From NCBI GenBank assembly GCA_009746045.1, contig RPFO01000389.1, positions 430,686 through 494,685 of the forward strand: a stretch of 64,000 nucleotides of DNA. Reading direction: 5' to 3'. The stretch comes from Mesostigma viride. Taxonomy: Eukaryota; Streptophyta; Mesostigmatophyceae; Mesostigmatales; Mesostigmataceae. Under the pieces are notes generated by a model. That model searched no databases. It saw nothing but the letters and a program-made list of their open reading frames with translations, and was not told the origin of the DNA. The position numbers and the translations under genes are program-made. Positions 1 to 11,626 of this stretch are shown here, piece after piece; position 1 is the stretch's first letter; each line of letters starts with the position of its first letter.

Positions 1-2410
1 CTATCTGATGTATCTACCTGATCTGTGCGGGCCAGGTGCCCGGCTAGGCCCAGGCGCCTGTGCCTAATAATGTGGGAAACATAGGGCAAATCAGCGTACA
101 AATCCTCATTACTAATGTGCAAACCAAAGGGGATGTTAAGGGCCTTGCGCAGCATCTTGGTGACGGCGCCGTCGAGTCGTTGCTCCAGCTCCTGCATCAG
201 TGTCCACGTCTCGGCGCCGTAGGTCAGGATCGTCAGAATGACGACCTTGAAGAGGTCACGCTTGACGATCCGGGGTAGGGCGGGGTTGCTCCACCAGCGG
301 CGGTGGTCATGGAGGTGCGCCCACGCCATGCCGATCCGTGTCGTCATGTCGTCCTCGCAGTCAGGAAGCCAACTGCCGAGCAGCTTGAAGCGGCCTGAAG
401 TAGGGTAGTTGACCTCGGCATCGTCTAAGAGGCGGAGTGTGGGTGGGGGCCCTGCCATGCCGAGGGCCAGGGCCTCCGTTTTGGGGCTGATTTCTAGACC
501 AACCGCCCGAGCCTCGAGCGCCAGGCAGTCCAGCCAAAGTTGGGCAGACTCCGGCTTCTCGATGAGCGTGATGTCGTCGGCATAAATGAGGTCAGCTAGT
601 AAATTCTGCTTGTTAGTCGGCCCCCCTTCCCCAAGCTCGTTCGTGATCGCTAGGCCAGGGGCACGGCCTGCAATGCTAGCAAAGCGAGCACGTGCCTGGC
701 GCATAACATAATCCACTACAATAATAAACAGGTACGGCGACAGGACGCAACCCTGCCAGACGCCGGTCTGCAGTGGGCAGGGCGGGGTAATGCCGTGTTG
801 AGTGCGCACCGAAGTGGTCGACCCCTCATACAGCGTGCGGATGACGGTAATCAGGGGAGTGGGGACGCGAGCGCGAGCAAGTACAGCCCATAGAGCGTCC
901 CAGAGGACAGAATCAAAAGCCTTGATGAAGTCGACGAAGATCAGGATGGCGGGAAACTCACCAGGTTGCAGGAGAGCGATTTCCTCGAAGAGGCGACGCG
1001 CGACGAAGATGGCCATGACGGTGTTGCGCCCAGGACGGAAGCCCATTTGACTTTCCCCAAGGTGACAGTCGAGAGCAGAACGAAGGCGGTTGAGGATCAT
1101 GCGCATGAACAACTTAAGTGCGGCGCTCTGGATGCAGACTCCTCTGTAGTTGGCGGGGTCGTCAGGGGAACCTTTGTTTTTGTACAGCATAATACGGTAG
1201 CTGTGCTGCCACTCAGGAATCGGCGGCGCGTCGGCAAGCAGGATCCGGTTGCAGACGTCAAGCAGGAACCCCGTGAGCGCCGTCAGCTTAATCACCGGGG
1301 CTGGGAGCTGGTCAGGTCCAACGGCAGCATAGAAGCGGAGTTGCTTGGCGGCGGTGCTCAGCTCGAGCTCGGTGAACGGCGGGAGCTCGTTGGGGTGGGC
1401 CAGGGGTTCCGTCAGGGCTGGGTACGTGTAGTCCTGCTCAGCGGCGGGCGGCGTGGGCGGCGCAGGGACGTCCGCCGGTGCTACTGCCAGGCGTGCGGCC
1501 GCCAGAGGGCCAAGCGGCGGAGGCGGCGGGGGGGCGCCGAGCAGCCGGGACTGGGAGGAATACCACTGGTTGAGCTGCTGCTGCGGTGAGCCAGAGAGCG
1601 TCCGCGGCGCCGGCTGCGCGCCGCCGGCGGGCCGTTGGGCGTGACGCAGGCGGGTCCAGGCGTACTTGCCGTGCTGGTCCTTGAGGTGGGCGAAGTACTC
1701 GCGGACATGAAGGTCCTCCTGCTCCTTGGTCGCCTGCCGGATGGCCGAGTGGTAATCGGCTTTGAGGCGGGCGTAGCGGGCGGGGTCGCGGTTGTCGCGC
1801 AGGGCTTGCCGGGCCTGGATGACGGCGGGGAGCCGGTGCAGGCTGGTGAAGCGGGGCGGGCGGCGGGGGGCAGTAGGGCCCCGGCCGCGGGCAGCTTGTC
1901 AGCGAGGTGCCGAAGGGCCGATGCCGGGCCGGCAGCGAACAGCTGGGCGTGGCTGGCCGGGATGTCCAGCGCGTCGACGAACGCCTCTGCGGCGCGCTTG
2001 TGGGCGCGTTTTTCAGGGAAGTCCTCCAGAGCGTCGTCAGATTTCTCGAGCAACTGAAGTGTGCGCAAATCAGGTGGTGCCACGTGCTTACGAAAGGGCG
2101 AGGGGAATCGCAGGCGGATGCGGGCGGTGACGATGCGATGATCGGAGCGCACCAGGGGGATCACATGCGAGCGAGCAGCTAGTACAGATCCTTGATGACG
2201 CTTGCGCATTACAACATAGTCAATGCAGCGTTCAGTGCCAGTCAAGAAGATGATGGACAAGGCCAAGTGGGCCCAGGTCATAGAGGACAACGAGCCCCCC
2301 CCAGTGGGGAAGCGCCCGCGTGTGCAATCCCGTGGGAGGCACGCCAGATAGCTCCCCTAGGGCAGCGTGCGGCTGCCTAGCTAGTTGTTGTAATGCTGTT
2401 AGATAGATGT
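1..2410 (-). mobile_element. LINE ORF2 remnant: EEP endonuclease C-terminus plus reverse transcriptase (copy 1)
   Basis: Minus-strand non-LTR retrotransposon coding region, cut off by the window start. Reading from about 2300 down, the end of an EEP endonuclease is visible (CIDYVV near 2228-2209, SDHRIV near 2150-2128). A long linker follows, then RT motifs in order: YRIMLYKNKG near 1200-1165, GFRPGRNT near 1045-1022, FVDFIKAFDS near 949-920, and the catalytic YADD at 584-573. The C-terminal part (ETWTL...RRRRL-type tail) ends at the window edge. Endonuclease-then-RT order is the normal ORF2 layout. The reading frame shifts at least once (near 1870), so this copy is dead. Bases 1-600 match 3214-3807 almost base for base, so both belong to one family. 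The endonuclease N-terminus is missing. The LINE clade is not assigned. Confidence 0.85.
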
Positions 2411-2449
2411 AGTATGTAGCCGATGTAGATAGATTAGACCGGTAGGACT

Positions 2450-2545
2450 GTTTGCACCCATCCATCCATCCATCGGGGTTAATGCTCCGTGACTCCCCAA
2501 CGGGAGCACGAGTCTAATTAATTAATTAATTAATTAATTAATTGC
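2450..2545 (+). repeat. LINE-type 3' tail: hairpin plus (TTAA)n
   Basis: A CATC microsatellite is followed by a short stem (CTCCCCAACGGGAG, stem CTCCC/GGGAG) and then about seven TTAA units (2516-2543). The same hairpin followed by (TTAA)n occurs in opposite orientation at 47566-47612. The pairing of a hairpin with a simple-repeat tail is typical of LINE or SINE 3' ends. It points in the plus direction, so it is not the tail of the minus-strand LINE beside it. Confidence 0.55.
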
Positions 2546-2770
2546 TCGTCATAATATTGCGTTTTAGTTTCGGAAAAATATATCAGCGTGTGCGTCTTAG
2601 AAAGACGAAGCGATAGTGATATTCATGGCCGAATTTGGTGCCCAAACGTGAAGTTATGAGCTCCGCTGTCAGCCGTGGCTACCTCGTGGCTCGTGGCTCG
2701 TGTATTCCAGGCAAAATAGTGTTCCGAACCTGTTGCCGCAGGTGGCAAAACGGCTCGGGCACTATTCAAC
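2546..2770. other. no recognisable feature
   Basis: AT-rich sequence without a coding signal or repeat match inside this window, lying between a LINE tail and the decayed solo LTR. Confidence 0.4.
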
Positions 2771-2799
2771 CTAACTTCGACCTATCAAGGAACCTCGCC

Positions 2800-3807
2800 T
2801 AATTAATTAATTAATTAATAGACACGTGACTGCGTCACGTGAGCATAAGTCCTCAGTGGGAGGGGAACATGGGATGGAATGGATGGTATAAGCTATCTAG
2901 GTCCTAGTTACAGGGGTGTGGGCACCGCGGCCCGAATCGCTATGAATGCCATATTTGGTCACACGCGGAGCCCCCACAGGCTTGGGGGTGGTCTCCTTCA
3001 TCACTACTTGCCATCTATCCTTGCGCACCATCTGCCTCCATATTACAGACAAACCAGGAGGTTGCCCGGGGGTGAGCCCGTCACGTCTAGTGTAGCACAT
3101 GTCCATGCCGAGTCTATCACGAAATGTACACGGGTGGCGGCCCTGCCGCGTGCGGCCGGGGGCACGCCAGGTGAGGACATATCGCCCAGGCTGGGCGGGC
3201 TTGGTGCCAGCTAGTCTATCTGATGTATCTACCTGATCTGTGCGGGCCAGCCAGGTGCCCGGCTAGGCCCAGGCGCCTGTGCCTAATAATGTGGGAAACA
3301 TAGGGCAAATCAGCGTACAAATCCTCATTACTAATGTGCAAACCAAAGGGGATGTTAAGGGCCTTGCGCAGCATCTTGGTGACGGCGCCGTCGAGTCGTT
3401 GCTCCAGCTCCTGCATCAGTGTCCACGTCTCGGCGCCGTAGGTCAGGATCGTCAGAATGACAACCTTGAAGAGGTCACGCTTGACGATCCGGGGTAGGGC
3501 GGGGTTGCTCCACCAGCGGCGGTGGTCATGGAGGTGCGCCCACGCCATGCCGATCCGTGTTGTCATGTCGTCCTCGCAGTTGGGAAGCCAACTGCCGAGC
3601 AGCTTGAAGCGGCCTGAAGGAGGGTAGTTGACCTCGGCATCGTCTAAGAGGCGGAGTGTGGGTGGGGGCCCTCAGGCCATGCCGAGGGCCAGGGCCTCCG
3701 TTTTGGGGCTGATTTCTAGACCAACCGCCCGAGCCTCGAGCGCCAGGCAGTCCAGCCAAAGTTGGGCAGACTCCGGCTTCTCGATGAGCGTGATGTCGTC
3801 GGCATAA
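2800..3807 (-). mobile_element. 5'-truncated LINE, copy 2 (RT end plus 3' UTR)
   Basis: Minus-strand LINE fragment. Coding part 3807-3216 starts at the RT catalytic YADD (3806-3795) and runs to the stop at about 3216. The 3' UTR covers 3215-2820 and ends in (TTAA)n at 2819-2800. It is nearly identical to 1-600 in the coding part. The 3' UTR includes the palindrome ACGTGACTGCGTCACGT near 2823-2839. 5' truncation is the normal outcome of target-primed reverse transcription. It sits inside the decayed solo LTR, between GCCTAAT and CTACCTAAACTAG. Confidence 0.8.
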
Positions 3808-3973
3808 ATTCTACCTAAACTAGCGAGGGTACCAAGTGATGAGGAGCTATACTGAGGAAAAGACCTTGGACGCGACGATTCAGCTCTCAATGCATTATTG
3901 TACGTACAAAGTCCTACTATAATATGCCATATACAAATTCAATTCAGGATATTGCGAAGGAAACACTAATACG

Positions 3974-4488
3974 CTTAATTAATTAATTAATAGACACGTG
4001 ACTGCGTCACGTGAGCGTAAGTCCTCACTCCTCAGTGGGAGGGGAACATGGGATGGAATGAATGGTGTAAGCTATCTAGGTCCTAGCCCGCCCAGCCTGG
4101 GCGATATGTCCTAACCTGGCGTGCCCCCGGCCGCGCGCGGCAGGGCCGCCACCCGTGTACATTTCGTGATAGACTCGGCATGGACATGTGCTACACTAGA
4201 CGTGACGGGCTCACCCCCGGGCAGCCTCCTGGTTTGTCTGTAATATGGAGGCAGATGGTGCGCAAGGATAGATAGCAAGTAGTGATGAAGGAGACCACCC
4301 CCAAGCCTGTGGGGGCTCCGCGTGTGACCAAGTATGGCATTTATAGCGATTCGGGCCGCGGTGCCCACACCCCTGTAACTAGGACCTAGATAGCTTATAC
4401 CATCCATTCCATCCCATGTTCCCCTCCCACTGAGGACTTATGCTCACGTGACGCAGTCACGTGTCTATTCATTCAATCTAGGTCCTAG
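3974..4488. mobile_element. head-to-head pair of LINE 3' ends in one insertion, TSD TAATACG
   Basis: 3974-4086 is the last ~110 bp of the LINE 3' UTR in minus orientation, with its (TTAA)n tail at the left end. 4087-4488 is about 400 bp of the same 3' UTR in plus orientation, ending ACGCAGTCACGTGTC. Both tails point outward. The unit is flanked by TAATACG at 3967-3973 and 4489-4495, and removing it restores the LTR sequence. So this looks like one insertion with an inverted structure, not two independent events. Because the 110-bp end is present twice, it does not fit simple twin priming. Confidence 0.7.
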
Positions 4489-4873
4489 TAATACGCCATG
4501 ACCCGAGCCAAAATGTGTTACAAATCCATAACACACGCTGAGTGTAATTCACGGAGGACAACGGCTGCATAAATGACCGCCGACATGCGTGTATGCTCGG
4601 GCCGACATCGACCCTCGCCTACAGGACCAACGCATGTCCAGAGGAACTATACTACATAATGATGAGGACCACACTTAAAGTACGGAGCGCGGCGCGACTG
4701 CACCGGTCCACCGTACTGTACTATTTCCACGTCACGGGACCGTGTAACGACCGGTCAAAAGGTCCTAACTACACGTAAGCATAGGAAAGTCAACAGACTG
4801 TTTCGGACTGGCTGAGGCAACCGAGGAACTAATTTACGTCCGTAACAACATCAAAAGTTACGCGACGTAACAA

Positions 4874-5187
4874 GCACGTCCACCAGACTGCAAGGCAGAG
4901 GTCGGGGTTGTCGTGGGGAAAGTCCGACAGGTGGGTAACCTGTTGGTTGCAGTCCCGGATCTCGCACTTTTTCTCGGCAGCCAGTTTGCAGATGTTTATG
5001 GCGGCAGCTCGGGACAGGCGCATGATGGCCATTTGCCAGGTAAAAACTCGGCAGCTTCCTCGGCAGAAAAGGCCTCCTTGTGGGTATCCATGGCAGGGTC
5101 GCTGTTCGTCGGAGTGGTGGAGTGGAGCGGCTGGATGCTGACAGTGGTGTCCGGCATAGCGTGCGAGGGGGTTGCCAATGAAGCCAT
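4874..5187 (-). other. possible small coding remnant of unknown function
   Basis: The minus strand has two overlapping open frames. One starts at 5187 (MASLATPSHAM...) and one at 5032 (MAIMRLSRAAAINIC...KCEIRDCNQQV). Their composition is protein-like, but they lie in different frames with no clear intron, and the second runs into the end of the solo LTR at 4872. This could be the stub of a host gene disrupted by the LTR insertion. No family is recognised. A small repeat of GCAAGTTGGTGCA units lies at 5198-5245. Confidence 0.2.
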
Positions 5188-5483
5188 GGCTTCATCAGCA
5201 AGTTGGTGCAGAGCAAGTTGGTGCATGTTGATGCAAGTTGGTGCATCACTTATATAATATGTCCCAACAAGGTCTGATATAATGATCAATCTCTGTTGTA
5301 CCAAAAAAATCCAATTTATTAGTAAATGGTTAACTTCCTCATTAGCACTTTGGCTAGGAAAGGAAAAGGCCGAACAAGCAAGCACAACTGCACACATGGC
5401 AGAATTATGAACCTGTCGCAGCATGCATGGGCTCAAATCTTGAGTATTTGACGCCCCTAATTTTGCACCCAACAAAGAATGGC

Positions 5484-6480
5484 CTACTCCCAGAGCCAGT
5501 CCTTCATGGCGGGCGTGTAGTCCAGCACCTCGCCCTGCTTGAACCAGAGCGCGATTTCCCGTTCCCCGTTCTCAGGGCTGTCACTGCCATGAACCACGTT
5601 GCGGCCCGTGTTGACCGCGAGATCGCCCCGGATGGTACCTGGCTCGGCGGCCAGGGGGTTGGTCGCGCCGATCAGCTTACGCGCCGACGCGACCACGCCA
5701 TCGCCCTCCCAGACCATGCACACGACGGGCCCCGAGATGATGTAGTCCACCAGCTTGCCAAAGAAAGGCTTGGAGGAGAGGTCCTTGTAGTGCGTCTCGG
5801 CCAGGTCCTTGGGCGTTTGGAAGAGCTTGAGGCCCTTGAGGATGAAACCCTTGCGCTCGAAGCGGGAGATAATCTCGCCGACCTGCGTCCGCAGCGAGGT
5901 ACAGCAGGGCACGGGGAGAACAAGGTTCTGTCTCAGTACTGAAGTCGATTGCAGTAGTTGCCATCTTCCTAAGAATGTAATTCCAATGTCAGACGTGAGT
6001 AAAGGGGAAAAAAAGAAATCCGCTTGACTTGCCTTGCTATTTTGACCGAATGGATAGGAGGGTTCCCCTGAATCAGGAATGTCTGTTGCAAAGCCAACAT
6101 GAGTGAACGCGGAAGAATCACGATGCTAATTACTTCAGTGGCTTGAACACTGCACCTAATTCTGGGTCGGATAAGCTGCCTGTCTTTATACTTACAAGGC
6201 CACGCTGCACGCCATCCGGCTTGATCATGATGTATGACCTTTCCTTAGCAGCAGTCACCGTCAAGTCACGGGCATTGCTGGCAGCTGCAGGGCGCGGAGC
6301 AACCGATGCTGACAAACGAACGGCACGAAGCCCTTCGAAAGAAGGGACCATACGACGGACATTTTTGGCAGCTGCAGTTGGGCGAAGGGCAGATGCTTTG
6401 ACAGAAGCCACACGCACATTGGGCTGTGCGCACCGTGCAGATGGCACGGCAGTAAACGCAATTGCGGACGTGCACGCCAT
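5484..6480 (-). CDS. plastid-type nucleoside diphosphate kinase
   Basis: Transfers the gamma phosphate from ATP to other nucleoside diphosphates through a phospho-histidine intermediate. Two exons: 6480-6196 (95 codons) and 5882-5484 (132 codons plus stop). The 313-bp intron begins GTAAGT and ends CAG. Splicing gives 227 residues, close to plant NDPK2. Residues 1-78 are rich in Ala, Ser, Val and Arg with almost no acidic residues, as in chloroplast transit peptides. The kinase domain starts near residue 79 ([16 protein letters not shown]). The active-site histidine lies in NVVHGSDS near 5590, and the protein ends [12 protein letters not shown]. The start at 6480 was chosen because it begins the transit-like stretch; an in-frame ATG at 6594 lacks that composition. 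A possible polyadenylation motif AATAAA lies at 5320-5315. It is the only clear host gene here. Plastid targeting is inferred from composition. Confidence 0.93.
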
Positions 6481-8098
6481 CTTCACCTTTAGCAGCACTG
6501 TTTGATCACTTTCCTGTGCTCTGGAAAGCTGGCGGTTTATTAGGCACTGGGCAAAGTGCGCCAATGTAAGGAATATTTCAGTTATGGCTTCCAAAGTAAA
6601 TCCGTTTGGACTTGGGCGGTGCCGTGGTCAGCTGCCCAGCTGCCCCCCCCTGGCACGGCGGTCGGCGACTGGCGAACCACCGTCACGCTCGAGGCCACTT
6701 ATTACATTTTGTGGCAGGAATCTTCTCACGGCGTCGGCAGATAGTGCCGGAAAACGGCCATGGTCCGCGACCCGACTTTGTGGTTCGCGGGAAATCGTGT
6801 CGCGACCCATGTTCGCGAGCGAAAAGTCCACGTGTCCGTGAATCGAACCTGACAAGTGCGAAAGAGACCTGAAAGTACGGGAATCAATGGTACGAATTCA
6901 GTCGTCGTATAACCAGTACGGCAGGGTGCTGAAGAAAACTGGACAGCTTCGATCCAGCAGGAGCGGTGACATACAGCCATGCTATTTGGGGGCCCAATAC
7001 CGCCACCGCCAGGTCGAAATGTCCGGCCCCCATATTGAACTCAGGGTTCAATGCCAACCGCCGGAATGAAACTTGCTGGCCCCCAGTATGCTAGCGCCCC
7101 CCTGGGGCGCCGCCACCGGTGCGCCGACAGCCGGCCCCCATATGCCCCCCCCCAACGCGCTGAAATTTTCGTGTTCAGTGACCAGATCACACTTTGATCC
7201 GGGAGCAAAATGATTAGCTGTAAGTTAAGAACAAAAAACGAAATTTTAGTATCTAAGTTCCGAAGCGCTTGCTGAATTTGCCCCCTTTCCAAGGCCCGCT
7301 GACAATACTTGAGAAATTCACCAATGAATGTTCGGTTTGAAACTGACCATGGATTGTTACTGGTGGATACACCTGGTGTTGCTCACGTCGGAAGCCCGGG
7401 GGCACTTTCCCCGCTGAAAGGTGTCCGCGGAAGCGTTTTGTAGCCAACGCGGAAGCGTGTGAAGACAACGCAGCAAGACCGCAACCTATCCACCCGCCGA
7501 AGTCCAAACACTGCAGACGAGCACTTGCCACGTGGCAAATCCCCTTTGGCAGTAGGCTCGCCATATGGGGGCCATGACCACCCGCCGGCAGGCTATTTCA
7601 GCCGCAGCCCCTATATTTATATAGGGGCCGGACCAATGCAGCCACCGGCAGCCTTGGGGCCAGACCCTAGTACCCGTGAAATTTTGGCTGGGCATGTCAC
7701 CGCTCCTGATCCAGCAAAGCCGGTCTCGCCAGCTAGAATTTAGTATTGTCCAGTAAAGACCAATAATCACTGGATACACCCGAATAATCAGAATACGATA
7801 TCGTAGATATCCCGCTATATGGGTAAATCCAAGGACAAGTGGCGACAACAAGGAGTTTGAGGGGGAGTGCGGAAAAGAGCGGAAAGTGCGGAAACTTGAG
7901 CAAAAAAGATACTGTATACCAATCGTTTTCTATCTGAACAATCCAAACGCCCGCGACCCGCCGTGTGAGTGCGACCGGTTCGTCAACCAATTTCTGCTCC
8001 ACGTGGCAGAAAGTTCGATGCCACTCGGCAAAGCGGTTCGCGAACCATGACCGTACGAACCACGGATCGCGACCCGTGTGAGTTGGCCCTTAGGGCCC
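6481..8098. other. intergenic stretch without recognisable gene
   Basis: No open frame here has a recognisable domain or supporting splice pattern. It contains the upstream region of the NDPK gene (6481 upward) and several GC-rich patches. The NDPK promoter should lie just above 6480, but no TATA or other element could be assigned with confidence. Confidence 0.4.
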
Positions 8099-9330
8099 TT
8101 GTTGTTGTTGTTGTGTGGGCGGTTCCGCTTACGGCACTGTAGATAGCAGCTGATGGGAACATGCAGAAAACTTAGGACCGCTAGCCCCTGCGCGGGTTTG
8201 AACTGGGGACTTCCGGATCCGACGGAACGACCAGTAAAAACTCCCACTTTATTTGCGCAATGCTTCTTGCCGGGAAGGTGGGCGAGTAAGTTTTCATTGC
8301 TATCCAGCCGAGGTGGGTTCCTATAAGGGAGTGTGGGCGGTTCCGCTTACGGCACTGTAGATAGCAGCTGATGGGAACATGCAGAAAACTTAGGACCGCT
8401 AGCCCCTGCGCGGGTTTGAACTGGGGACTTCCGGATCCGACGGAACGACCAGTAAAAACTCCCACTTTATTTGCGCAATGCTTCTTGCCGGGAAGGTGGG
8501 CGAGTAAGTTTTCATTGCTATCCAGCCGAGGTGGGTTCCTATAAGGGAGTGTGGGCGGTTCCGCTTACGGCACTGTAGATAGCAGCTGATGGGAACATGC
8601 AGAAAACTTAGGACCGCTAGCCCCTGCGCGGGTTTGAACTGGGGACTTCCGGATCCGACGGAACGACCAGTAAAAACTCCCACTTTATTTGCGCAATGCT
8701 TCTTGCCGGGAAGGTGGGCGAGTAAGTTTTCATTGCTATCCAGCCGAGGTGGGTTCCTATAAGGGAGTGTGGGCGGTTCCGCTTACGGCACTGTAGATGA
8801 TAGCAGCTGATGGGAACATGCAGAAAACTTAGGACCGCTAGCCCCTGCGCGGGTTTGAACTGGGGACTTCCGGATCCGACGGAACGACCAGTAAAAACTC
8901 CCACTTTATTTGCGCAATGCTTCTTGCCGGGAAGGTGGGCGAGTAAGTTTTCATTGCTATCCAGCCGAGGTGGGTTCCTATAAGGGAGTGTGGGCGGTTC
9001 CGCTTACGGCACTGTAGATAGCAGCTGATGGGAACATGCAGAAAACTTAGGACCGCTAGCCCCTGCGCGGGTTTGAACTGGGGACTTCCGGATCCGACGG
9101 AACGACCAGTAAAAACTCCCACTTTATTTGCGCAATGCTTCTTGCCGGGAAGGTGGGCGAGTAAGTTTTCATTGCTATCCAGCCGAGGTGGGTTCCTATA
9201 AGGGAGTGTGGGCGGTTCCGCTTACGGCACTGTAGATAGCAGCTGATGGGAACATGCAGAAAACTTAGGACCGCTAGCCCCTGCGCGGGTTTGAACTGGG
9301 GACTTCCGGATTGTTGTTGTTGTTGTTGTT
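8099..9330 (-). repeat. 218-bp tandem array with SINE-like unit, bracketed by (TTG)n
   Basis: Five full units (8113, 8331, 8549, 8767, 8988; the fourth has a 3-bp insertion) and a partial sixth (9206-9310) are nearly identical. The array is bordered by (TTG)5 at 8099-8113 and (TTG)6-7 at 9311-9330. Read on the minus strand, each unit has a good pol III B-box (GTTCAAACC) with a weaker A-box-like TGGTCGTTCCG about 30 bases upstream, and the (CAA)n then forms a 3' tail. That is the layout of a tRNA-derived SINE, here amplified head to tail. No intact cloverleaf could be drawn, so it is not called a tRNA gene. Confidence 0.6.
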
Positions 9331-9541
9331 TCCCACGCCGCCCAAGGGCAGCAGAGATCTATAGTGGCCGAGGGCCGGATATATTTAGTATCGGTGGTAC
9401 TATCCGGGCACTGGGACATGGACGGTCGCATCATCGGATACCTATGCGTGAATTCATAGCAAGATGTATCCTAGCAATCGATCGCATGCCAAGTAGCCTC
9501 GATGGAGTGGCATAGGGGGATAGCACATTACCAGATACGAC

Positions 9542-11626
9542 TGTTACGACTCAGCCCTCTACCTCCGCCTCTACCTCTAACCGGCCTAATGCTACCTAGA
9601 CTAGTAGGCCGCCTCAGTGTTCCGGCATTATACGCAATACGCGGTTATACGCGCGGGGTCCGTATAATGGACAACTATACGGTATAATACGGTATTATCC
9701 GGAAATTATACGCAAATACTGGATTTCATCGTTTTTGGGATTGTTTCATGCATTTTGATATCATTTCAAGCAGTCCACATGTTTCTGACACAAAATTACA
9801 CATGATACATGGGTTGCCACTGCTCAGCAGTGCTTGGGAACCGCTGGACGTGTAAACCGGGGTTCACGAGGAGCTAGATTACCTATGCATTATACCCTAA
9901 AAAACGACGCCAAATGAAATGGAAAGATGAAAAAAGCAAAAGAAGTAAGATGGCTATGCTTCCATGCAAGCAGGTCCGGCCTGGGCATCTCCATGTTTCT
10001 TGTATGCATGAGGAGCATTGCACAAGAAGAAGGCTGACTTTGGCGATAAAAAAAAAAAGAAATAGTGGCTAGATCTGGCCAGAAAACCACTTGTTTCGAG
10101 ACGGTTTTTAGCAAGAAAAAACATCGCGTTATCAAGCTTATCATATTTACAAACAATGCCAAGCACTACGTCACTGCTTTCGACGAAGCATAATAAGCTA
10201 ATAGCAGACAAATCTGGTCCAAAATCTGCATGTCGTAGTGGTATTCCCCAACCATCACGAGCCAATAATGCGTAGAGGCAGTCAAGCAACCAAAAGACAA
10301 GCAGAAAACCTCCATTACAGGTCTACGATTATTTTACAATCCACCCAACAACTTGATACAGTACAATGAACACGTGAACATGATAGCACGTACCAGATCA
10401 AAACCGCATATTACCTTTCTTGACGGAGCCAGCATGCCCACCTGATGGACGTAGCTGCGAGCCTTTCCTGGCCGTCGTCGCTTATAAATCATGTGAGGAA
10501 TAACGTGAAACATCTATCCGCGTTCAAATGTAGGGGCATTTCCCGCCTATCAACAGTTAGCAGATGCACGGTCGCCACCTGGTTGCTGAAACGAGGTTGC
10601 CGCATCGAGCAGAAGGTCGAGACATATCTGCGCACATCCAAACGTTGCCTGGCCAAGGATATAAGCTTTTCAAGACCTAAGGATCATGCCTACAGATTGA
10701 AAATGTAAAGCGGCCATGCTCTCGTACCAGTCAGTTTTCTGTATGACTTATATTAATATTCGGTGCATGGCTGCCCGAGAGGCAAGGGCAGAGACCTAAA
10801 CAGCATGGAGGGTTGCCATTGCGTTGCCAACTTGCCATGCTACAGTGTAGCTTGCTTGTAAGATCCTTGTGTCTCACGGTCGCCAAATGTCAACCAGTGG
10901 ATGGTTTCCGTAGTGTTTCTAAGTTCCCTTGCATTCCCGCCTTGGTTCCCGCACGAAAAATTTGGCTGCCGGACCTCGGATGAGCGCGAAAACCCCATTA
11001 TACGCGCGCTTATACGTGTTATTCGCCGTATCATACGTAAAAATACGCAAATCGTATAAAACGGATAAAAATCATACGCTCGACCTTGTATAACGCGTAT
11101 TATACCGTATTATACCGTATAATACGCCGTATAATGGAACACTGGGCCGCCTCTAGTTAATAATCTAGCGAAAGACGAACGGGACGATCCAGATCTCAGT
11201 GCATTTACGTAAGTACTACTGTAATACGCCATAAGCCATTTACACAAACCCCGTTTATTCCAGGAATAGAGGAAGGAAACACAACTACACTGCCATGACC
11301 CTAGCTAATATGTGCTAATTCATTAACACACGTCGGGTGCCAACACGAGGGGTAGAACGTGCATAAATAATCACCAACGGTCCAGCATGCTCGGGCCGAC
11401 ATGGCCCTCGCCTACAAATGCACAGATGCACGCTGGTCCACTACATTCTACCCAAAGGATAAGGACTACTACTAAAGTACGCGGCGCGACGCCAAAAGCA
11501 TCCAATGCACCACAGTACTGGGACAACAGTGTCCACCAGTACAAACTACACGTAAACCTAGGGACGACTGAGGCAAAGGACCTAATTTACGTCCGTAACT
11601 GCGACAGATTGTTACGCGACGTAACA
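9542..11626 (-). repeat. 3' LTR of Gypsy-B, split by a hAT-type element
   Basis: LTR sequence 11626-11153 plus 9614-9542 (547 bp) begins TGTTACGTCGCG and ends CGTAACA on the minus strand, like the other LTRs of this family. The insertion 9615-11144 separates the two parts and duplicates GGCCGCCT. The polypurine tract adjoins it at 11627-11639. Confidence 0.85.
9615..11144. mobile_element. non-autonomous hAT-type element (1530 bp), TSD GGCCGCCT
   Basis: Terminal inverted repeats CAGTGTTCC...GGAACACTG, with an 8-bp duplication GGCCGCCT at 9607-9614 and 11145-11152. These are hAT hallmarks. Both subterminal regions are dense in TATACGC/CGTATA motifs (9625-9715 and 11000-11130), probably transposase-binding sites. 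No transposase-like ORF is present, so it must have been mobilised in trans. Its end (CAGTGTTCCGGCATTATACGC) resembles that of the element at 38250-41689, so the two are related. Confidence 0.85.

Larger units (their letters stand above)
2771..4872 (-). repeat. decayed solo LTR of the chromovirus family, broken by two LINE insertions
   Basis: Segments 3808-3966 and 4496-4872 align, with many differences, to the LTRs at 61510-62069 and 11153-11626. Shared landmarks are CTACCTAAACTAG at 3808, the AGGAAACAC block near 3959, TCGGGCCGACA near 4600, AATTTACGTCCGTAAC near 4831, and the terminal GTTACGCGACGTAACA ending at 4872. The outer 35 bases near 2771-2800 are a weaker match. A LINE fragment (2800-3807) and an inverted LINE-tail insertion (3974-4488) interrupt it. 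No internal retroelement sequence adjoins it, so it is a solo LTR, clearly older than the two full copies further right. Confidence 0.65.

Noticed and set aside
5427-5942. Plus-strand frame over the NDPK gene
   Set aside because: Antisense shadow; the minus strand has the kinase domain, catalytic histidine and intron.
8113-9310. CRISPR-like or tRNA gene array
   Set aside because: The 218-bp units are directly tandem without unique spacers, and no cloverleaf can be drawn around the B-box.
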